A stretch of DNA of 64,000 nucleotides. Source: Rhyacophila brunnea (lineage: Eukaryota; Arthropoda; Insecta; Trichoptera; Rhyacophilidae). The stretch is from positions 124,001 to 188,000 of the forward strand of contig JAGYXB010000557.1 in assembly GCA_022495005.1 (NCBI GenBank), read 5' to 3'. How positions within the stretch are numbered: the stretch's first letter is position 1; every line of letters starts with the position of its first letter. The translations under genes were made by a program, and so were the position numbers. Below the pieces are notes generated by a model. It saw nothing but the letters and a program-made list of their open reading frames with translations, had not been told where the DNA came from and did not search any database. Positions 11,613 to 23,011 of this stretch are shown piece by piece.

Positions 11613-14570
11613 ATCATATTATCATACATTTGGTAGCGATTACAATATGTTTTAGTATCCATCAATATAACCTGCATGTTGCGAGATTGAGAATGGCATT
11701 CTGTTGTTGATGTTTTCTTTTGGTTACGAACCCATGTACTATTATGTAATTTTTCATCTTAATTATAATTTTTCTATTGTTTTTTCTAACTAAGCATTTT
11801 AACACATATTTATTTTAAAAGTACAAGAATTCAAATAATTCCGCTAAAATGTGAGGCATTATAATAATATGCACATTTTCAGTCATGATTATAATGAATT
11901 TGGGTTAAATTATTTATTATTTATTGCAAACAAAATACGGCACATTTTCATTTTGACAGCAACGAAATAATACCATTGTGTTTTAGCACGAAGCTTTGTA
12001 CATGATCTGTAAACTAGATATAGCCATATCCCAGCATAGATTTTTGTAGTTCAGTTATAAATATGTGAGCTTGCTAGAAATGCACATGCAATTCGACTTT
12101 TTTATACTCACTTTCACAAAAGTTCTATCATCATAGAAGATTTTTATTCAAATTTTTAATAATATTGAATAGTATGAAATTTAGGCTAATGCTACTAAAT
12201 GGAAAAAATTAAATCTTGTGTTTATGGCGTTATCACCTGGTTAGTTTAAATTTTCAAGGCGTCGAGTGTATTGACTTGAATAATCGACAGATTTAATTAC
12301 AGTTAGACAGATGTCATTGAATACTCAATAAAAATATATTAGTATATATATTATGTTGTTACTATTTGTTAAAGTTTATGGTTAATAACTTCTTATGATT
12401 AAATGATGTCGTTACAAATTATGATAGATGTTAAAGAAACATTTGCTACCAAATTTTCGCAATAGTGGTATTTTATTTTTAGTGGTAAATAATCAGTGGC
12501 ACTGAATTGCGAATTACGATAGAAGTGCTAGTTATTGATTATATTTGGATGCAATGCAGTAACCTGCTCACAATAAATGAAGATTTTTGATTGAATATTT
12601 CGTTCAAATTATTACCATTTATTATATGCAATTTCCATAAACAGTTTACAATATTACATTTGACGTATGAGCAATAACTAGCACTACCATCGATGTTTAT
12701 AGTTTCGTGACAAGGTCTGATTATTACAGTTTGTTATAGAGTCTTCGTTTATTGAGGGTGTAAATAAATTAACTTTTAAAGAGAATAGATTACTTTGATT
12801 GCTTATGATAATAATTATTCTCATGAGGATTATAAGCTTTATATAATGAGTCCTAAATCGTATATTCGAATATACGATGTAATACTCATATGCAGATGTA
12901 TTACTTTAATCCCGCAGAGAAAAATTCGAGGTAATACGTACAGCCATTCGTCTTTGCGTATTCATGTCTACTTCCATACATGAAATGCGGTATAATAAAA
13001 ATGAATGTAAATGAGGAACGGTGAAATTTGCTGAGTTTTTCATTTCGATATTTGACTGAAAGTAATAAAAATTCAATGATTTCCCTCTGGTCTTATTACA
13101 ATTTCGTTATGTTTTTTTTTTATAATATTCAATGATTTAACATTGTTTGCACAAGGATATTCATCAAACGGAAATTGAATGCTTAACCAATGTCACGTTT
13201 GTTGATCCAATCATATTCATTTATTTAAAGACAATAGTTAGTATATCCTTGTGTTTTCAATCTTGAATCTTGGATCCTGATCTTGGTTTGGTCTCAAATA
13301 AAATTGATTATCATGGTGATAGTTTTTTGATATTCCATAGTCTTGACTTTAATAATAATTGGTGGAAGTATGTAGCTCATAAACTCCGTTATAAAGTCAG
13401 GTAAATCCATTGAAATCATCCTCTTTTATTTCACACAAAGAACGATTTGACTAAAAACTGTCCAATTTACAATAACTTTTTGTATGCACATAATAATATT
13501 ACAAGTTGGCTAAAGTTTTTTCGAGAGACCATAGTAAATATACTAAGTTAATTTATAATATAATTTATTCTTATTTTTAGAAATAACCAATGTCTGAAAC
13601 TTTAAAATGTAATTTATAGAAGAAACCAGACATAATATATAGTTAGGCCAATTATAGCGGGCTTACTGGCTTACGGTCTTACCCACCTATCATTATTTTT
13701 GCCAGACTGCCAGACAGCCATTCTGCAACCATGTACTTGTAAATACATATAACTTGTAAAAAATTAAGACGTCGTTTACGTGCACTGGTTTTAACTGTCA
13801 AGTGCCGCGCACAGGGTGACTCAATAAACAGTTATGTGTGGTAACAAGACCACGTAGCCAGCCTCATCAAAGTAAAATGTCAGTGCCTGGCATCCTTGAA
13901 TACCCCCCCCCCCACACCCCGGCATCCTAATCATTTCGTCCAATACAATCCACTGAAAAGCGCAGCCAATATATGACATTTACTTTTTTACACAGAAGTG
14001 TTGTTGGTAGTGTGTCTCCCACAGAAATTATGGGACGCGAATTCAATTTAACGGCTGTGGAAAACATACGTGTTAATTTTTCCAATGTGTGTTTGATCCA
14101 CTGACAAAATGACAACCATTCGTCGTAAAAACCCATTAATATAACGTTCAATCTGAGTAAAGTAAGTATGTTTTGTTTGTGGGTTAAAATTATATTTGAT
14201 TTTATTTGAAGTTTCCAACTAAAATTATTGTCAGTAGTTTCAGGAGAAAAAATAGTTTAATAAGTATTAAATACAATGCCTTGTAGGTACTTGGGGGGAC
14301 AACAGAGTAGTGTATTAATATTTTAAAGAAGTGTACTATCATAACTATTTTATATTAACTTTGGTAAACTTATATCATTATACCGCGTACTTGCTCTTAG
14401 TTCACATAAAACACAGATGTGATAATAATAATATGATACATAATGTACATTTAAAATAACGTTATATTGAAAGTAACTCTTTTGATGTAGGTATATGTAT
14501 ATTAAAACATAATTTGATAGAAATGGAGTGAAATTAGTAATAATTTAGGCATGACTTACGACGTCCGGCA
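11613..14570. other. Intergenic DNA, no gene seen
   Basis: AT-rich. Holds a 14-bp inverted repeat (AGTGCTAGTTATTG near 12527; CAATAACTAGCACT near 12672), an 11-C run at 13903-13913, and a 74-codon minus frame (13927-14151) that I cannot assign. Nothing here has gene-like organisation. Confidence 0.35.
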
Positions 14571-14990
14571 TAAATTATTGTTTTAATTTTTTTTTTATAT
14601 TTTAAACAATTATGCAGCCCCACATTATCGTTAGGGCTAATTTTTATTCAGCGTAAATTGTTGTTGTTTTTACACAAAAAATAAATAAATAAACAAAACA
14701 ACTTTTCGGCGGTTTATAATCCGGGAGATGGGCTAAAAAACTCGACCGAACCACGTCGCCTTTCCTTCTCCCCGTGAAAGATCTGAATACTAATTAAGCA
14801 TTAGCCTTATTATTACTTGCTCTCCTCACAAAAGCATTCATTTATTGTTTTCGAGAATAATTTACAAAGTCATTCCGTAAAATTATTAAAAGAGAAACAA
14901 TGCGGTTGTCTTTGGTAAGAGATTTTGGAATAAATTAAAAGCTTAAATGGTTCTAATTAGTCAAAATGAAGTTGTAAATCAGACGATTAT
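14571..14990. repeat. Dispersed repeat, family R3, copy 1
   Basis: Direct repeat of 27281-27665. Shared blocks are ATTATGCAGC, GGAGATGGGC, AACTCGACC, CCACGTCG, CCCCGTGAAAGATCTGAATA, AAAGCATTCATTTATTGTTT and GGAATAAATTAAA. Identity is moderate with small indels. No open frame and no terminal repeats were seen, so it could be a transposon fragment or a piece of an old segmental duplication. Confidence 0.65.
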
Positions 14991-15070
14991 ATTGAATTTG
15001 TACATACCTAATTATTTAACTTAATTACTTTATCGTGTGTTTTATTTATTTTATTATACAAAGAAATATA

Positions 15071-16942
15071 TCTCTATATATATAAAAATCTCGTGTCACG
15101 ATGTTTGTGGTCAAACTCCTCCGAAATGGCTCGACCGATTTTTATTAATTTTTTTATGTATATTTGTTAGGTATGAGAATAGGTCAACAAGTATATTTCA
15201 CATCGCTAGGTGATTAGGGTATCTCTATCCAGAAATTTTTTTCTTTTATTTTTTTGAAAATTTCTTTTTGTATTTTTTTTATTATTTTGCATCAAAAAAT
15301 ACCTATAACCCCAAATTTTCACTTTCCTACTCTCACCCTCCCATTTTTTAATCGCGATTTTATTATTTTTGTATGAACAAATTTAACCGTCGTTCGTGTT
15401 TTAAACAGAACGAAATTATTTATGTTGTTGAATGACAGATGGCGCTACGTCCGAAAAGAATTCAAGAGAAGCGTCGCGTCATTTTGACATTTCATTCGGC
15501 ATATCACAAAGCAGTGCGTGCAAAATTTTGTACGATTTATTTTAATTTATCTATTTTTATGTGCGTGTATTACAGTGCACAATGCCATCAAGACGCAAGG
15601 GGAGCCATTTGGGCCGTCGAACGAATAAAGCAACAAACATGCAAAATAGTAGAGCAGAAAGAACAGACGAACAAATCCAACAAGATAACAAAAACGTGCG
15701 TGTAAGCATGTCGCAATTGCGTGCATGCCAATCACAAGAGGCACGAGCTGAACGAAATCAACAACGACAATTGGAACGGAGCCAAGCGCGCCGGTTCGTA
15801 GTTAACACACGCAGAGCAAATGACCGACAACGCCAACAAGTACATAGAACATTTACATCCGCTTCGTTCCTTCGTCTCGCATTCGAGTACGAGCCAGATA
15901 TTGAATATTCCGCTCATCCGAAAGTACTGATTGGTGCTATGGACAAAGAATGTCCCCATTGTCATGCGCTCAAATTCATTCATGAGTCAGCCGGGATGTG
16001 TTGCGCATCAGGAAAAGTGTAACTACCAGAATTTGAGATACCACCAGAACCATTGAACGGTTTGCTCATCGGCACGGTTCCAGATTCAAACCTGTTCCTG
16101 AAGTCCATTCGCACATTCAATTCATGCTTCCAAATGACTTCGTCCGGAGCAACAGAAATAGTTCACAATACTGCGGCAAATGGTCAACAATTCCATTCTA
16201 CGTTCAAAATCAAAGGCCAAGTATACCACAAAGTAGGCTCATTGCTGCCAATGCCAAAGAAACCACATAATTTTTTACAAATCTACTTCATGGGCGGTGA
16301 GGACATCAATCATGTAGATGCACGTTGCGGCTACAATAGCCTCAATTCGCCTAATGCCAGGCGTATCGTCGGCGAACTAGACGCCCTGTTGAATGAGCAC
16401 AATGAATTATTGAAATTCTTCAAAGCACACATGCACGAATTGCAAAGTGACAATCACGCTATTGTCATCAATCCTGATAAAACACCAGCTGGAGAGCACG
16501 TGCGTCGATTCAATGCGCCTGTTGTTGACGACATTGCTGGAATCATGGTTGGCGACCGCACATCGACGCGAGAAATCGTGATTCGAAGAAGAAACAATAA
16601 TCTGGAGTTCATCGCTGACACACACCGTTCATACGACGCTTTCCAATATCTGCTAATTTTCTTGAAGGGACAAGACGATTATTGCATAAACATTAAACAA
16701 CGAGATCCTGTCACAGGTAATTCATTCATTATGAACATCATTACTTATTTTGAATTGAGAAAATGAACGGTTGATGTTTTTTTGTTTTTATCGGCGGTCA
16801 TCGTCTACAGCGCTCTATTCCTCTTTCTGTCATATATCCCATCCCCACACACTTACGATACATTCGTTATTTTTTATTTAACAACCAAAATATTCACTAG
16901 AAATAATTTATATGGCAGAACAACGTTTGCCGGGTCAGCTAG
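15071..16942 (+). mobile_element. Helitron copy 2 (non-autonomous)
   Basis: Same 5' end (TCTCTATATATATAAAAATC, preceded by A) and 3' end (GGGTCAGCTAG, followed by T) as the element at 832-2705. It has the same subterminal hairpin GGCAGAACAACGTTTGCC and nearly the same length, 1872 bp. It is the better-preserved copy: its ORF has one stop codon and no frameshift. Both copies stop at the same internal point, short of the replicase core, so they derive from one deletion product. Confidence 0.88.
15582..16766 (+). pseudogene. Helitron N-terminal replicase ORF with one stop
   Basis: Runs from ATG 15582 (MPSRRKGS) to TGA 16766 in one frame, about 394 codons, interrupted only by TAA at 16020-16022. 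The copy at 1342 has CAA at that place, so a single C-to-T change made the stop. Order of features: basic Gln/Arg-rich N-terminus; the PHCHALKF...MCC Cys/His cluster just before the stop; PEPLNGLLIG; FNSCFQMTS; and a C-terminal half with VDARCGYNSLN and HTRSYD-like text (HRSYDAFQY). The protein should bind DNA or partner proteins in full-length Helitrons, but the HUH endonuclease and helicase are absent here. Confidence 0.82.
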
Positions 16943-17040
16943 TAAATTTTATAAAATTTTAAATGCTGTACAACATAGATATCCAATTTTTGCCTTATAT
17001 AGGCCACATCTTTACTTCTAATATATAAAACAATTATAAG

Positions 17041-17505
17041 GCCAGTGGTCACTTACGGCTGTGAGACTTGGTGCTTAACTCAAAACGAGGAAATCAAATT
17101 AGCTGTCTTTTGAGCGCAAAATACTCCGAAAAATCTTTGGACCCACGTTGGAAAATGGGAACCACAGAATAAAAATGAACCACGAGTTGGAAGAGCTGAT
17201 TGAACAGCAAACAATCATAAGATACTGTAAGTCCCAAAGACTACGATGGGCGGGACATGTGGAGAGAATGCCTGAAGTTAGAGCGCCAAGGATCATGACG
17301 AAGTGGCTACCCCAACGGAAAAGACCCAGAAGCCGTCCAAGAAGGAGATGGGCTGACGCCGTAGAAGTAGACTGGCTTCATATAGGAAGACCTGGTAACT
17401 GGAGAAGTGTGACGAGAGACCGGAGTGAGTGGAGAGCGGTTGTGGAGGAGACCAAATCCCACCCCGGGATGTAGCTCCGTGGAAGAAGAAGAAGAAGAAG
17501 AAGAT
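17041..17505 (+). pseudogene. Non-LTR retrotransposon C-terminus with (GAA)n tail
   Basis: Reads VTYGCETWCLTQNEEIKLA, then shifts by one base near 17118, then ERKILRKIFGPT, and continues uninterrupted to a stop at 17474: RLRWAGHVERMPE, RPRRRWADAVEVD, WRAVVEE. These are the conserved post-reverse-transcriptase motifs of insect non-LTR elements (YGxETW, RWxGHVxRM, RRRWxDxV). The (GAA)n run at 17483-17505 is the 3' tail. Only the extreme 3' part was copied in, as is usual for 5'-truncated target-primed insertions. It belongs to a different lineage from the GAT-tailed remnants. Confidence 0.8.
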
Positions 17506-17920
17506 AGGCCACATCTACTGAATAGTAACAATAAATAATATAATTCAGTTTTTTACATTTTTGTTTTATTAAAGTATTTAAAAAAAATGATGGAAACATT
17601 AAAATATACTACGATTTTTCCCATTTTTCCTCTTGAAAAAATCTATTAAAATAAACCTCCAGTTTGTGGAGGTCCATATGACTTTTATATACCGTCGTAA
17701 ATAAGTAAATAATGTAACGAAGAATTATAAAAATACTGGTCTCTGAGTCAAACTATAAAAAAAGTCTTACACAGTTAACGAAGAATAAACTTTCGAGTGT
17801 TTTCATGATGTTAAGTACCGGAAAATACGTTATCTTAGATACAATACAAATTAATGTGGCATGATAATATTTTTTCAGAATTTAAAAGTACGATCAAACA
17901 AAAACTATTTGATAAACAAT

Positions 17921-18111
17921 TTCTTTTATTCAATGAATAATTCACAAGATTTTGACAATGTGATATTCCTTATATTGAACATACATATACTTGAACTTGC
18001 TAACAATTTTTAATAAACCATTCTTTTACTTAATAAATAATTCTACAACATCTTGTGAATTATTCATTGAATAAAAGAAATGGTTTATTAAAAATTGTTA
18101 GCAAGTTCAAG
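17921..18111. repeat. Nested inverted repeats upstream of tRNA-like unit
   Basis: TTCTTTTATTCAATGAATAA and the following CACAAGAT (17921-17950) recur inverted at 18050-18080. A second arm, CTTGAACTTGCTAACAAT...AATAAACCA (17990-18020), recurs inverted at 18081-18111. The first block also occurs upstream of the tRNA-like unit at 50172. The pattern suggests a rearranged foldback element. Confidence 0.7.
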
Positions 18112-18273
18112 TAGACGTTATAACTAAATATTTGGCGAGAGTCGGACGTCGTTTAGTAATTAAGCAATTAATATTCTTTGATTTAATACTCAAAAACCAA
18201 TAGTCAATAATAACGCAATTTGATAAGCATTTCATGTATGACCTACTAGTTTAATTTGTCGTAATTAAATAGG

Positions 18274-18345
18274 AGACTCGTAGCATAATTGGTTATTGCA
18301 CAGATTGGCGCGACACCAATACGGGCTTAAATCCCGTCGAGTTTT
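18274..18345 (+). repeat. tRNA-like cloverleaf without variable loop
   Basis: Folds as a cloverleaf: acceptor AGACTCG/CGAGTTT, D stem GCA/TGC, anticodon stem ATTGG/CCAAT with loop CGCGACA, and T stem ACGGG/CCCGT with loop CTTAAAT. No base separates the anticodon and T stems, position 33 is G instead of T, and the T loop is non-standard. It is therefore not a working tRNA and is better read as the tRNA-like part of a SINE or MITE. An oligo-T tract at 18350 resembles a polymerase III terminator. Confidence 0.6.
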
Positions 18346-18779
18346 GTATTTTTTTTCAAATATATTTTTTTCAAATATATTATTATATCTGAGGTGTTTT
18401 CAAGTATATATATATTTGTATGTTGAAAACTATTTAGTGTAATATTATAGTTTTTATTACTATAATATAATGCTTCTATAAGAAACAATAATTCAATTGA
18501 CTTAAATTTATATTGTTTAATAAAATATTATTATAACCATTGATAGTAAGTCTGAACTGATGACAATGTAACAGATTGGTTAAAATATCAAGAAATAATA
18601 ATGCTTTATTCTAATGATATGACAAAACTTAAACGAGAATAATCAGATAAGTAATATTATTTATTTTAATTTGGTTGAATGGACAAAGGCTGACAAAAGT
18701 AAAATATAGTTTTAATTATTCCATTGTCTTAATCTATGGGTTCATGCCTTTTCGGAAATATCTAAACCAGGTTTTCCTA

Positions 18780-18968
18780 ATCTTTTTGAGCCACAACATA
18801 GACCAGGATATTATGTTTGTTTTTTTAATTTTCCTTCCATTTTTCTGACCAACCAGTTTTCCCGCAATACATAAAATTTCCATCCAGAATATGATTTTTT
18901 TTATGTTTCTTTCATTTTTTCCGCCCAAGAGGTTTTTTCACAACATAAAAATTTTCCATCCAAAATCA
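18780..18968. repeat. Degenerate tandem repeat, unit about 85 bp
   Basis: Two adjacent diverged units share CAACATAxAAATTTTCCATCC and TTTCxTTCATTTTTxC blocks (ends near 18890 and 18965). It is low in complexity and non-coding. Confidence 0.4.
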
Positions 18969-19359
18969 AAGTCGAGCTGATTTTTCCCGTAAATATTTTT
19001 CTTGAAACTGCTCCACGACCCACTCAGTATACCAAGCAACCCAGTTTTGAGTCGCAGCCCGTATGTTATGAAGCGCTATACATACTTTTCGTTGGTTATA
19101 TTTTATAAATGCCATTTTAATTACCACAACCTAATAATTTTATTGAGGTAACAAACACTTCTTTAATGTTTATTTATTGTTTTACTTCTAGTCATTTCCA
19201 CAATAACATTATATAGTATATATCTGTCTGTAATGCATAATCTGTCTCTCTTTAACGTACGTAAATTTTCAGAAGAAAGAGTTTGCGTCTTTGTTGCGTG
19301 ATCACTTAATTCACGTATGTGCATTTCGCTCACACCCTTCTTAATTCATTTACTGTATT

Positions 19360-19760
19360 CAGTGACGTCCCCAGATAAAATGCCGCCCCTAGGCTACGCC
19401 AGAATGCCGCCTCATTTTTTTTATACATTATTTTTATCATCCTTTCATGAGTCCAATATCTAATAAATGTGTCAATAATGTAATGCAATGTAATAAATAT
19501 CAGACTAATTATTCCTAAATCTGCACGTCTCGTTTCTGGTCATCAAGGACGTCGAAGGGCAACGGAAGTAAACTAGATATTGCAAACTCGACAAAACCAG
19601 TGAGTTCAATTTTATAATCGAAAGATATTTTCGTTATTACTAAGTTTAGGTAGCTATTTATATAATTATATTCCAGATGATTTTCCTCGATTTGCCGCCC
19701 TTCGAGTAACTGGCGCCCCCAAGCGACGCTCAATCTGCCTACTCCCACGGGACGTCACTG
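19360..19760. mobile_element. Short hAT element, family R2, copy 2, with exact target duplication
   Basis: Perfect 12-bp terminal inverted repeats, CAGTGACGTCCC and GGGACGTCACTG, are flanked by the exact 8-bp duplication ACTGTATT (19352-19359 and 19761-19768). The element is 401 bp and non-coding, so it is a MITE moved by a hAT transposase supplied elsewhere. The copy at 8247-8671 is related. An interior segment (19545-19605, GAAGGGCAACGGAAGTA) also recurs near 52035. Confidence 0.9.
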
Positions 19761-21017
19761 ACTGTATTGTTTTAAAGTTATCTTATTTTTATATAATAAA
19801 ACTATTTTAAGACAATACCAATGACACTCACCTAAAATACACCGGCTTTACCGAAATAGGTACCTACCAACCTATATTGGTATTCAAATCGACGTATTCT
19901 TCAGCTATGAATTTGTTATACTGTACTGTTTTGCTTATGCTATAAAAATAGTATTATTGTTAACTAAATAATAATATTATCGAGCGCATCGACTGCTGAA
20001 TGTTTGCAACCAGCACTGCCACCTGTTATTTTTTTCTAGTATATTAATATAAATCCAACACCAGTTTCATCTTGATGGATATTCTCAATTGGTAAAACAA
20101 ACCTTCAGAGAACAGCATATTTGTAAACTTATTTGTTGACTTATTTATATAAAACAATAACTAAGCATTTAAGACGTATTTAATATTTCAGTAACATGTT
20201 TTTATCAGTATGAATTAACAGTGAAAACGATACAAAATATAGTATTTTTTATCAAAATTTATTGAACACAAAATGTGTGCTGTAAAAAGATTATTTTAAT
20301 ATTATCATATTTGATTTTCAATTTATAAAAATAAAGTTATTTTAATTAAAGCCAACTTCGTAGATTCGTCACGTCCAGGCGTGGAAATTACGTGTCTCTA
20401 AATTATTATAAATATTATACTGACGAGGGATGAAAAAATGAACACAAAGCGATTTACCGTATACTGTCAACATATCACCGACTTGCGTTTTGATTGAAGG
20501 ATCAAGTAAATCGATCGGCGCCGCCATCGTTAATACGGTGGATTTTAGCTAAACATATTGAATAACGCGTCTAGCAGTGGAACTCAATCTTTTTCATATT
20601 GAACTGTCTTTTGTAGTAGTAAAGTAAAATACGACCCCCCCGCCACATTAAAAAAATCGGTGTGTGTACTCAGGTACGCGCGTTAGAAGTTATACTTCTT
20701 TGGCGTAACAAAACAAAACTTGTGATAAACTGGATTCTTTGACTAGCTCTTAATTATCTTGTTACATTACACACTCAAGAAAAAAGACCGCTTATTGGAA
20801 CGCCGTTGGTTTATTTCTATACACTTTAACTTATATTACTAAATTATACAACGGTTTCTCGTTGTTTTTATTTTTAAAGTACCAACTGTCACTCTGACGT
20901 TTAATAGTTTGTTTACGTAAGGAATTGCAAATGGCCGACAATAATAAATTCGCTGCCTAGGCAACGGAACAATTCTAAACTATAATATTATACTGTATAA
21001 TCGTCACGATTGCAGTA

Positions 21018-21098
21018 TCATACTGTGGCGTAAAGGTAGTGCGTTCGGCTGATAACCGAACAATCGGTGGTTCGAATCCAATCGAGTGCGTTTTTTTT
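21018..21098 (+). repeat. tRNA-Ile-like sequence
   Basis: Contains an A box (TGGCGTAAAGGTAG), an anticodon stem TTCGG/CCGAA with loop CTGATAA (anticodon GAT), and a perfect B box (GGTTCGAATCC), then eight T residues. The acceptor arms (CATACTG and CGAGTGC) do not pair and the T stem has a mismatch. It is either a tRNA pseudogene or a SINE head. It lies inside pseudogene C, between its exons. Confidence 0.55.
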
Positions 21099-22217
21099 CG
21101 TGTGAAAGAATAAATTATGTGCTACATGTCACACGCCAAAAATACACTCTGATCTGATTTCCCAAACGCGCCAAAAGAAGTATAACTTCAAAAACTTTGC
21201 TTATGGATTATCAATTAATTCATTCTAAAATCATCCTTCACTCTATTTGCATTTAAATTAACAATCATCATATTTTTTTTCATGTCATATTATTTTTGTC
21301 ATAATATTGATACATTTAAATTGACAGCAATTTTGGGCTATGAACTGCTCTTAAAAATACGACAACGTAACACGTAGAAGATAAGTAGGAAAAGACTGTT
21401 TTAAAATTATGTATTGACGGTGAAACAGGGTTACATTTTGGTTTATGGAAGTCAATTTACTGCCTGATGAAGTACTCTACCAATTCCTTCAATCTCTACT
21501 AGTCGTTAATGTGTAGCTGTCTGAATTTTTTTTATGAACATAATTAGTTTAATGACTAATGCAGTAGGTTTAAGGTGAGGTACGAGTATAACGTGAAATG
21601 ATCATAAAAGAAACCGGAAAATGTAATGAATATTTTGCGATATAAGTCATGGGTTTTCTCACACTCATGACTAATCTTTCGAGTTTAGAACAAACGTTAA
21701 GGTAGGTAGTGTACAAATTGCTGTATTTTGTCAACTTGAAAGATTAACACATTCACTGCTGACCAGATAATTACTAATTAATTACCACATTTAAATATCA
21801 TGCTAATCATATCTAATGGCCAACTAATACTTTAGCACTGAAAGACTTTTAACTACATTAAAATAGGTTACTTTTGAAATATAATAATAAAAAATACATA
21901 ATGCTTGTGCATTGCGCAACGTTTTTAAATTTTAACAAACGTGAAATTAAATATTATTATTCATGGAAAAAAATTGCAAGAAAATAGTAGCTGGTAACCC
22001 CAATGGGTTGATAAACAGTAAGCTAGTGAATCCTCGGTAAGTATCATGAGAATATCATTTGATTTCTTTCACGACCCGATTGAAATAAACGACTCCTTTG
22101 ATTTTTCAAATTCAGATTTTGCATTTATCCGTGCTTGTTTAATACGTCTCCTCCGTTTTCTCTCATGCGTTACACAAAGTTTACGATAAATATATATTAT
22201 TATAAGATAATAATCAA

Positions 22218-22310
22218 CAAGAAATGAAAATATAATAATTGTATTATTTATATTTTCATTTCTTGTAAAATGGAATTCCACCAAGTAAATGCTAACTCAA
22301 TTAATAATAT
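22218..22310. repeat. Hairpin with flank shared by 56528-56570
   Basis: CAAGAAATGAAAATATAATA pairs with TATTTATATTTTCATTTCTTG (22218-22265). The following GTAAAATGGAATTCCACCAA and GTAAATGCTAACTCAATTAA are matched, inverted, beside the larger foldback at 56565-56724. This looks like the same element reduced to the outermost arm ends. Confidence 0.7.
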
Positions 22311-23011
22311 TCAACACTAAGAAATTGGGTATCTTTAGTAACTGAAGATGAGTTCATTCCTCGCCTCCACAGCACGTCGCTACTCTCATGAGACCGGCGT
22401 TTTGTTTAGCAATTGGCTGCTGTCTCCACATATCTGCCTTTCATAATAGCGTCTCCACGTATCCACGTGACTGTTTAAATATCGTATTGCCACCTGGAAT
22501 AAATTATTATAGTTTTGATTATAATCACACGTGTATGATGATATAATATAATAATGTGGCAAATGTGTGTATCTGAATTCGATTCTGATATCTGAACCAT
22601 ACCTTATCTCTTATATTACATTAAAAATATTTTAGATAAAATAAAAAAAAAAACTATTTATGAAAATGTCATCGATATGCTCATTATGATTTTTATGATC
22701 ACACGGTGAATGAAAGTAATATATAAAAAAAACTCAGCACTCTGGATATACGCGGATTATTTATGTAAATAATCATAAGATATCTGTTTACATTTTGAGT
22801 GTTTTGTATTTTTCAACGTCATTCATTTCGTATTTGTATTAAGGCATCAATACTAAGTAGGTATATGTAGCCGATCAAATTTCATTTGAGTATCTATTTA
22901 ATTATGTATATCTTAACATTTTTTTTAAGAAAAATAGTTCATCAATCTCTTATTCACTTATTTGTGGATATAATAATAATTATGTCGTGTATGGAAAATG
23001 TATCCGGAAAT

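Larger units (their letters stand above)
20455..22493 (-). pseudogene. Trypsin-like protease pseudogene C (exons 3 and 4)
   Basis: Two decayed exons match gene B. Exon-4-like sequence at 20455-20548 follows an intact acceptor AG and reads MAAPIDLLDPSIKTQVGDML, but it lacks the GWGYTK end and the splice donor. Exon-3-like sequence at 22357-22493 follows the same TTCCAG acceptor and begins VAIRYLNS. It has lost the TAAHC catalytic histidine block to deletion and rearrangement and runs into a stop. No exon 2, 5 or 6 could be found nearby. The sequence upstream of gene B is also matched, at 26110-26540. This is a dead tandem duplicate of gene B, invaded by later insertions. Confidence 0.8.

Noticed and set aside
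13903..13913. Run of eleven C in AT-rich DNA
   Set aside because: Unusual locally but without associated structure; likely a simple homopolymer.
18274..18345. Functional tRNA gene
   Set aside because: The variable loop is absent, position 33 is not T and the T loop is non-standard; a tRNA-like repeat explains it better.
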